The notes beneath the pieces were generated by a model. That model saw only the letters and a list, made by a program, of their open reading frames with translations. It was not told the origin of the DNA and made no database searches. Below, one piece after another: positions 57,183 to 64,000 of a DNA stretch of 64,000 nucleotides. Each line of letters begins with the position of its first letter. The first letter of the stretch is position 1. The position numbers and the translations under genes were made by a program. This DNA is from Dactylis glomerata (lineage: Eukaryota; Streptophyta; Magnoliopsida; Poales; Poaceae): positions 2,752,682 through 2,816,681 of the forward strand of contig QXEO01000821.1 of assembly GCA_007115705.1 (NCBI GenBank), in the 5' to 3' direction.

Positions 57183-57194
57183 CCTATAAAAGGG
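57183..57194 (+). promoter_or_regulatory. TATA box of the Copia LTR
   Basis: CCTATAAAAGGG. The predicted transcript start is near 57215-57220, so U3 is ~1.45 kb and R-U5 ~0.95 kb. Confidence 0.75.
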
Positions 57195-58158
57195 GGCTTC
57201 TTCCCCAACGGTTTGGTAGGGGTTCTAAAGTGTTCTTGAGCTTTTCTCTCACCTCCATTGTTGCCTCTCTTGAGCTTGCTCCCTCTCTCTTCCCTCCAAT
57301 GATTCTTGCATATTTTTGAAGGATTTGGAAGAGGAGATCTAGATCTACAACTCCACCAATCAATTCCTCCTCTAAGTGAGGGGAACCCATTGGATCTAGA
57401 TCTTGGAGTCATTGGTTGACCTCCACCCTTGTTCTTCCTCTCTAACTCCTCCATAGCATTTGTTGCTTTGGTGGGATTTGAGAGAGAAGGATTTGAGCAC
57501 TTTCCCTTGTGTTCTTGCTTTGCATCCTTGCATAGTGTTGAGCTCTCCATTACGATTTGTTCGAGTGAGAGACCGTGAGCTTGTTACTCTTGGAGGGTGA
57601 CCTCCTAGTTGGCTTGGCGGTTGGTGCCTCGGTGACCTCTTCGTGGAAGATTGTGAAGAGGCCCGGGCTTCCCCTTCGTGGGAGTTGTGAAGTGGTTGTG
57701 GAGCTTGCCATCTCCGGAGTGGAGGAAAAGCTAACCATAAGAAGGGGTCCCTAGCTTCGTGGGGGACTCGGAGAAGAAGGTGAGCCTTCGTGGCGTTCGG
57801 GGGCCTTCGTGGTTACCCGCATCTCTCCAACGGTGATTAGCTTACTTTATGTAAGTGAACATCGGGATACATCTTCGTCTCCGCGTGCCTCGGTTATCTC
57901 TATACCCGAGTTTATTTCCTTGTGATAGCCATCGTGCTTGAAGTACTTATATCTTGTTTATCACTTGTGAATTATATCTTGTGCTATCTTGCTTATATCT
58001 AGTTGTTGTTGTTGCACTTAGTTGAGCCTAGCATATTTAGGTCTTGTGCTTGAAGAAAATAAACGTTAGTTTAATTCCGCATTTCTTCAAGCCAATTCCG
58101 TAATTGTTTTTAAAATGCCTATTCACCCCCCCTCTAGGCGACATCTCGTCCTTTCAAT

Positions 58159-58170
58159 TGGTATCAGAGC
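58159..58170 (+). other. Initiator-Met primer-binding site of the Copia element
   Basis: TGGTATCAGAGC two bases after the LTR end, the standard plant Copia primer site. Confidence 0.9.
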
Positions 58171-58212
58171 AAGGTCTCTCCTTGTTTAGGCTTCACCGCC
58201 TTGAGAGTAAAG

Positions 58213-60528
58213 ATGTCGGCTAGTTATTTAGTGCACAATGACACATTTATTTTTGATGGCACAAATTATAACTTATGGAGAAATCGCATGCTTTGCAATC
58301 TTCGGACTTTGTGTCCAAATATAGAGCGATTTCTAGATGTAGGCTTTTCTCCTCCGATGGATCCTCAAAGTCTATCTATAGAGGATGAGAAAAATTTACA
58401 TCTAGAAGCTCAAGTATTTAATGAAATTTTATTGTCTGTGAGCTCCATAGTTTATGTTTGCTTGATGGGTTCAAAGTGCAAGACGTCTCATGAGATATGG
58501 ACCAAGCTAGAAGAGTCATTTGGTGGGTCCATTTCTCTTGAGGTTGAAAGTGAACCCAAGGAGCTCTCTTCACCTTCACATCATGAAGAGCTCCAAGTTG
58601 CTTCCACATCCGGTCGTGATGATTGTTCAAGTTCTTCCACTTCACCAACATGTGACTTGTCACAAGGTAATGATACGGTGAGTGAAGAAATCATATGTGA
58701 TGTTGGTAGTCTTGTTCTTTGCACCAATGATTCTATTTCTATAAATCCTAATGGTGTAGAGAGTTTGGACCTAAACACTTCTTGCAAGAAATTCTTTACT
58801 CATTCTTGTGTTAAAGGTCCTTGCATATCTCCTAAAATTTGCTTGATTAAATTTTGTGATGATATGCTTGTTTCTAGTTGTGACCATACTCAAAATGATT
58901 CTATTTCCTCTAGTTGTTGTATGACTAACCATGTAGAGGAAATTAAAGAAAAGTTGGGTCACATAATTAAAGAAGAAATCAATAGAAGATCCAAGAAGGT
59001 TTCTATCAAGAGAAGGCAATGCTATGAATGCCACGAGTATGGACATCTCGCAAGAGCTTGTCCTACACTCAAAAATGAAGAATGTGCTTCAATTGATGTT
59101 CCCTCATCATCTACCCAAGTTCACATGTGCCTTATGGCAAGCGGCTCAAAGGTAACTCCTACTTTGAATCCCGGCACATCTCCTTATGATGAGAGTGATG
59201 ATGATGATGATAATGATGATGATAATGAAGCTTTCTTGCATGAGATGGGAATTGTGTATGCCTCTCTTCGTGGTAATAATGATGCTCGTGCTAAAGTCGA
59301 ACACTTAATGGAAACCTTGTTTGACCACAAGGAGACCATTAAGGAATTGAACTCCCTTGTTAATGAGGGGAAACGGAGATTCAATCTCCTCAAGCAAGAG
59401 CTATCTGAAGAGAAGCATACTAATTCTTGCCTATCTCAATCTATTAAATCTTATGAGCTTACAAATGCTAAATCTATTAATGATGCTTGTGCTACTAACT
59501 CTATTTCTTGTGAAGCATCTATATTAAAGGAGAATGTTGAGCTAAGTGCTCAACTTGAGTTGCTAACAAGCAATTATAAGAAATTGGAGAAAAGCCATGA
59601 AAAGCTCTCAGGCTCTCATGGGGATCTCTTAATCTCTTATAATGGGCTAAAGTTAGCTCATGAGGCAAGTATCTCTAAGAAAACATCTTGTGAGCCTCAT
59701 TTGGACATTAGCACTACTTTGAACCAAAATGTTATATTATCTTGTGCTAGTCCAAGTAATTTGTCTAGGCATAATATTGCTACATCTTGTGATGAATTAC
59801 TTGCTATGCCTTGTTGCTCTAACAATGAAGCTTCTACCTCCTCTAGTACTTGTATTACTACTAACCTTGTAGAGGAAATCAAAGAGCTCAAGGCCCAAGT
59901 CACTAGTTTGGAGAAAGACTTGGATAAGCGTCATGAAGGGAAATCCGCACTCGATAATATTTTGAGTGTGCAAAAATCCCCTAATGACAAGAGTGGACTT
60001 GGATTCAACTCCAATGACAAGAACAAGTCCAAGAGCAACAAGAAGAAGAAGGGCCAAGACCAAGTCAAGAATTTGGCCAAGATTGTTTGCTTCAAGTGCA
60101 AGATTGAAGGGCATCATGTGAGATCTTGCCCATTGAAGAAGAAGCACTTGAGTGAGAAGCAACAAGGGAAGAGGCCACAAGTTCAAGATCAAGCACAACC
60201 TCAAGTTGAAGATAGGCCACTTCCCAAGAAGAAACAAGATGAAGCTTCCCAAATCAAGAATTCAACGAAGAAGAGAAAGGGAAGCACTTGTTGCTATATT
60301 TGCCGTGAGAAGGGGCACTTTGCTTCTTCATGCTTAAGCGGTACCTTATCTAATCCTATCATTGTTGATGATGATTATTCTATTAGGAAAGATAAGGATG
60401 GCAATGTGTTTGCCAAGTTTGTTGGAACTCAAAGTGGTGTCAAGAAAAGAACCATTTGGGTTGCCAAGCCTATTGTTACTAACCTCTTAGGACCCAACTT
60501 GGTTGGGTACCAACAAGCTAAAACTTGA
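58213..60528 (+). CDS. Copia-type Gag with three CCHC zinc knuckles
   Basis: 771 residues from the ATG at 58213 (MSASYLVHNDTFIFDGTNYN), the first ATG after the primer site. The N-terminal capsid-like part has FDGTNYNLWRNRMLC and VYVCLMGSKCKTSHEIWTKL. Zinc knuckles (C-x2-C-x4-H-x4-C) lie at about residues 270 (CYECHEYGHLARAC), 627 (CFKCKIEGHHVRSC) and 693 (CYICREKGHFASSC). There is an acidic run (ESDDDDDNDDDNE) near residue 330 and coiled-coil-like stretches around 370-500. One uninterrupted frame of this length is unusual for a dead element, so the copy is young or the frame is under selection. The last residues (DPNLVGYQQ-type end) match the end of Gag before where protease would begin. No pol follows. 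Confidence 0.8.
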   Translation: MSASYLVHNDTFIFDGTNYNLWRNRMLCNLRTLCPNIERFLDVGFSPPMDPQSLSIEDEKNLHLEAQVFNEILLSVSSIVYVCLMGSKCKTSHEIWTKLEESFGGSISLEVESEPKELSSPSHHEELQVASTSGRDDCSSSSTSPTCDLSQGNDTVSEEIICDVGSLVLCTNDSISINPNGVESLDLNTSCKKFFTHSCVKGPCISPKICLIKFCDDMLVSSCDHTQNDSISSSCCMTNHVEEIKEKLGHIIKEEINRRSKKVSIKRRQCYECHEYGHLARACPTLKNEECASIDVPSSSTQVHMCLMASGSKVTPTLNPGTSPYDESDDDDDNDDDNEAFLHEMGIVYASLRGNNDARAKVEHLMETLFDHKETIKELNSLVNEGKRRFNLLKQELSEEKHTNSCLSQSIKSYELTNAKSINDACATNSISCEASILKENVELSAQLELLTSNYKKLEKSHEKLSGSHGDLLISYNGLKLAHEASISKKTSCEPHLDISTTLNQNVILSCASPSNLSRHNIATSCDELLAMPCCSNNEASTSSSTCITTNLVEEIKELKAQVTSLEKDLDKRHEGKSALDNILSVQKSPNDKSGLGFNSNDKNKSKSNKKKKGQDQVKNLAKIVCFKCKIEGHHVRSCPLKKKHLSEKQQGKRPQVQDQAQPQVEDRPLPKKKQDEASQIKNSTKKRKGSTCCYICREKGHFASSCLSGTLSNPIIVDDDYSIRKDKDGNVFAKFVGTQSGVKKRTIWVAKPIVTNLLGPNLVGYQQAKT

Positions 60529-63500
60529 TCAATAGGTGTTTATGGAGGGCATTGGAGACTTGGCTACCTCATGAAGAATTAAGGGATCTTCATTAATTTT
60601 ATTTCATCAAGCCAAGTCATTGACACTATCATCTTATATCCAATGTGCCTCTTTGCGGTAACTTGTACTTAACCTCTTTACATTGTAAGTTACTTGCCCC
60701 TTTGCATGTTTTGGTTTTTGTACCAAGTATGTGTTTGTATATGTTGTTCCTTATACCTACTTATCTTGTGTATTCAAGTAGGTGTTGGTTGTTTGGCACA
60801 TCATATACTTGTGTGTTTGCTTTGAGCCTCTAATGCATCTTGTTGGTATCTTATTTGGCTCTTATTGAGTGATTAATGGAACATCCCATTTTGGGGGAGT
60901 GATTTGCTATTCGCACCTCACAATCCTATAAATGTGTGCACATGACTAATACCACTTAGTATTGATATTGCAAGATTATCTAGTCACTATGTGGTATGCC
61001 ATGCTCATGAGAAATTCAAATTCTATATCTCCATTAATTATCTCTAGTTGGATTTTGTTTGCCTTTTGTTGAAAAGAATTTAATATCACATTATGGGGGA
61101 GTAATATGTCTTATGCATATCACAAGCCTAGGAAATGTGAACATTTGATGTATTGCCACTTAGAGTTGATATTGTTAATTATCTTGCTCCTAGGTGGCAT
61201 GTTTGCTCAAACAAGCTTCGTTATTTCTTAAAAGATTTTATTGCTCATTTCTTTGGTCTTGGTTTGAGTAAGAATTCTTGGTGCGGTTTTACTCAAATAT
61301 ATTTCTCTATATCATAAGTAGGAAACCGTTTTCTTCAAGATACTCTAATCATTGCTTTGCATGATTGTTTGTCTATTATTGGAGCTACCAAGAATCCTTT
61401 TTCGTGCATGGTGCTTAATTTGAATATTTAACCATATGCCTTTTATTGTGAAGTTGATCTTGAATATCTTTGCAATACACCACCGGGAAATAATTCCAAT
61501 ATGAACTTCTTGTCTTTGACAATTGGTATTCGTATATATGTGTGGTAATTCCTCTAGATCGTCTTCACCTTGGAATTTGCATCTTATTGCCCATATTTCT
61601 TGCCAAGAAATTATTTTGACTCCCATTGTCTTATTGCCTTCTTGAGGATCTTTTTGCTTGACTTTGTCTCATCTCTTGATCCCCATCAAGTGTGTGTTGT
61701 TGTAAGACAAAATTTTTCTTTTCGGTACTTGTGCCATTGTGAAAAGTGTAGAGGGTTTGGTGTATTTGTTGGAACCTTGCTCTTTTGGGAGTTAGTTATC
61801 TCATTCCTTCTTCTATGATTATTTGCTCGAATGAGATAAATTGTTGAGCATGCTTTTATTTATTTATTCTTTCATGCTCAATAAGTTGTTAGGTTCATTT
61901 GTTGAATTTTATGAATAAATCATTTGTTGATTTGTTCCCTTGATGTCATTTGGACAAATAATGTGTTTTGCCACACCTTTTATACCTCCTTGTATTCTTG
62001 GTGTTTTTTTGTCTAAATCGTATCTTCTTTGGATCTTGAAAGATAGGTGCATGCATATTCTCTTTATGCTTATTTTTTGTATCTTAGTTGCTTTCTTTGA
62101 TCCAATATATATGTTATACTCCATCAAATCCTAAATGGCTAAGATGTGCATGAAATTCAAATTTCATCTTTAACTATGCACATATTTTTATGGAGTCTAT
62201 CATATGTATTGTGGTTAGTCTAACCACTTTGGACCCAATAAGTTTGGGGACCAAGATGTACTTAAATGTTGTCTTAGGTACATTGGAGATGCAATGGATG
62301 CTTGTCTCATTTATAAGGAAGGTGTTGTCACCATATGATTATTGGAGCCAAACTAGGATGATCGATCGGTGAACTCTTATCTACTACATCACACCATTGC
62401 TATCTCGGTAACAAGTATAACATTCATGCATACTTTTCTAGCATCCCAACTCTTGTAGGTTGGTTCTTGGCATGATAATATTTATTTGCAAATGTTGCGG
62501 TTCTTGCAAAGGTCTTATAAAGAAATATCTTTATTTCATATGTGAGCAAGTTGAGATGATTGCATATGATGGGAAGTATATAAAATCATGTTTATGATTC
62601 ACCAATCCCAAATATGCCATTTTAGCAATTTATTGCATATTAATTCCTCAACGCTCTCTCATGTGCAATATAGATAATGTTGCAAGTTGTACCCTTCTTT
62701 ATTATGCTTGTTGCCTATCAAAGCATCCCGACTATCTTTTGATCCCTTATTGCTAGTTGTGATGGCTTTGATGATTTTGCGTGGGGAGTTTGTTAATATA
62801 CCATAATGGAAAATGGAGCCTTGAGCTATATATGCTTTATAGCAAAGCTATTTGGTATATTGTATGACTCTCTCTTGGATATTATGTCTTCCTTAATTTC
62901 AACTAACCTCTTGTGTATACATGTTCCTTTGTGGATTGTTCATCATGATTTTTTATCCACTTAGAAATGTATATGCATAAGAGTGTTAATTTCTTCCCTT
63001 GATATCCTCGTTCTTTGCCGACCATCTTTCTTATCCATTTTGTTCTTGATGGTGTTGGTAAGAACTTGATTTATGAGTGCTTGTTTATTCTTTATTGCTT
63101 CTTCTCGCACTCATATCTCGTGGATCTTTTTGGACTAAATTTAACTTTGATAAGCGTATTGATCCTTTTGTATTCTTTCATGCTCATGTTTTGTTTTAAA
63201 TGATATATAGGGAGTGAGGATTCCATGTTTGTGCATATTGTATTCAAATGCAACAAAAAATTCAAATTTATGCATGAACCTTGGGGAGCTTCCTTATTTC
63301 ATTTAAAGCATCTTGTAGCTCTTATCATCACATCTTCTTGTGTCCAATTGGTTCTTTGGGTCTCTTGATTGCTTGCTTGCTTCATTCGTTGAAGTTTCCT
63401 TCACTATGTCATCTTTTGCAATCTTTGATCCTCAATATGGTTTGACTTCCTCCAAATATTGTTAATTTGATAAGTGCATATGATTTCACTCATTTTTATG

Positions 63501-63989
63501 AGAAATGCACATCTTGGGGAGGAACTCATACTATATTGGCCTTCTAAATTCCTTCATCCATTTTGGCAATCGTTGCCAATGGGGGAGAAGTTTAGAGGGT
63601 TTAAGGGAAATAGTTTTTATACTTAAGTTTGGTTGTGCTTAAGTGTTTTACCTTTCATGCATCTCTTCTTTGTTAGATGTTTTACATGGTTGAATATATA
63701 GTGTAAACTCCATCAAGGTTTATCTTGACAATGTATGCAATGAAATTCAAGTTCATCACACGTGCATATATTGTGGGGGAGTTTGCTCTATATATTTTGG
63801 TTGCACTCACATCAACCATATTTGTTGTAGTTTATGTGAGTACAATTGATTTGATATGCGGTAGTAGCTTCGTGTTACTTGACCATATCAAATACAACCT
63901 CTTGTATGCAATTTATTCTCGGATAAGTTGCATATTAGTTTCTATAATTCATTATATAAACCCTCTTGTTGAGATTGTCATCAATTACC
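60529..63989 (+). mobile_element. Non-coding tail of the Copia element with reiterated GGGGGAG motifs
   Basis: No ORF above chance. TGGGGGAG or close variants recur at ~60891, 61094, 62781, 63510, 63579 and 63774, before the terminal one at 63991. AAATTCAA(A/G)TT words recur at ~61013, 62153, 63257 and 63742. Two diverged ~190-bp direct repeats (60885-61085 and 61085-61215) share GGGGGAGT…AAATGTG…CCACTTAG…TTGATATTG. The region replaces pol. Confidence 0.6.
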
Positions 63990-64000
63990 AAAATGGGGGA
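63988..64000 (+). other. Likely polypurine tract at the window edge
   Basis: AAAATGGGGGA follows GTCATCAATTACC, the usual context just before a Copia 3' LTR. The 3' LTR itself is outside the window. Confidence 0.7.

Larger units (their letters stand above)
55765..58156 (+). repeat. 5' LTR of the Copia-type element (~2.39 kb)
   Basis: TGTAAGGGTCAATTGTCC start and CTCGTCCTTTCA end, followed by ATTGGTATCAGAGC. The promoter TATA is at 57185-57192. ORFs at 56719-57166 and on the minus strand 56996-57738 lie in LTR sequence and are not supported. Confidence 0.85.
55765..64000 (+). mobile_element. Gag-only Copia-type LTR element, reaching the window end
   Basis: 5' LTR 55765-58156, primer site 58159-58170, gag ORF 58213-60528, then 3.4 kb of non-coding tail ending ACCAAAATGGGGGA at the last base, which is the expected polypurine tract. 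If so, the 3' LTR starts just outside. No protease, integrase or reverse transcriptase frame was found in 5.8 kb of internal DNA. The gag style and LTR length suggest a relative of the SIRE/Maximus lineage (inference). Inserted into the LINE. Confidence 0.8.

Noticed and set aside
1..64000. tRNA, rRNA, CRISPR or bacterial operon features
   Set aside because: None seen. Primer-binding sites resemble tRNA 3' ends but no tRNA gene fold is present, and the gene structure is eukaryotic.

Overview
The window is nuclear DNA of a grass of the Pooideae (wheat/barley/oat/ryegrass group). The reasons are deep nesting of large LTR retrotransposons, grass-type Stowaway and Harbinger MITEs, Helitrons with grass-type hairpin ends, and intron-containing plant genes. 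The species cannot be fixed from sequence alone. Element family names are from memory and were not searched.

Layout. 1-2943: the 3' part of a long Gypsy LTR with an initiator-Met-type primer site, cut off at 2943. 2944-35562: a nested pile built from three related gag-only Gypsy elements of Athila type (tRNA-Asp-like primer site). X1 (2944-9067, minus) has a truncated 3' LTR. X2 (10554-35562, plus) has a truncated 5' LTR and hosts a solo LTR (13631-15065, 5-bp duplication GTCCC) and a complete minus-strand element Y (15587-33042, duplication CCCTT). Y is itself split by a young Tat-like Gypsy element (18009-26993, duplication CATAT). That element carries gag-protease on the plus strand and a spliced coiled-coil gene on the minus strand, with no reverse transcriptase or integrase. 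A diverged fragment of the same antisense gene lies at 9068-10525, between X1 and X2.

35563-53400 is the gene-bearing island: a GC-rich gene or transposon fragment cut by the X2 LTR, an 847-bp long-inverted-repeat element just upstream of a two-exon gene for a 143-residue single-pass membrane protein (possibly the plant ESSS-type complex I subunit), and then two tandemly duplicated 8-exon alpha/beta-hydrolase genes on the minus strand. Copy A (41725-44714) is intact at 277 residues. Copy B (50500-53210) has the same exon structure but a 1-base deletion in exon 3. A Harbinger MITE in intron 4 of copy A has its empty site in copy B. Between the two copies sits a Helitron with a second Helitron inside it.

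53620-55764 is a 5'-truncated, decayed LINE reverse-transcriptase gene. It is interrupted by a Copia-type element (55765 to the window end) with a 2.4-kb LTR, a gag-like ORF with three zinc knuckles, no pol, and a 3.4-kb non-coding tail that ends at a polypurine tract exactly at the window edge.

Nearly all retroelements here look non-autonomous: they keep gag and/or protease and cis signals but no pol, so they would depend on proteins from other copies.
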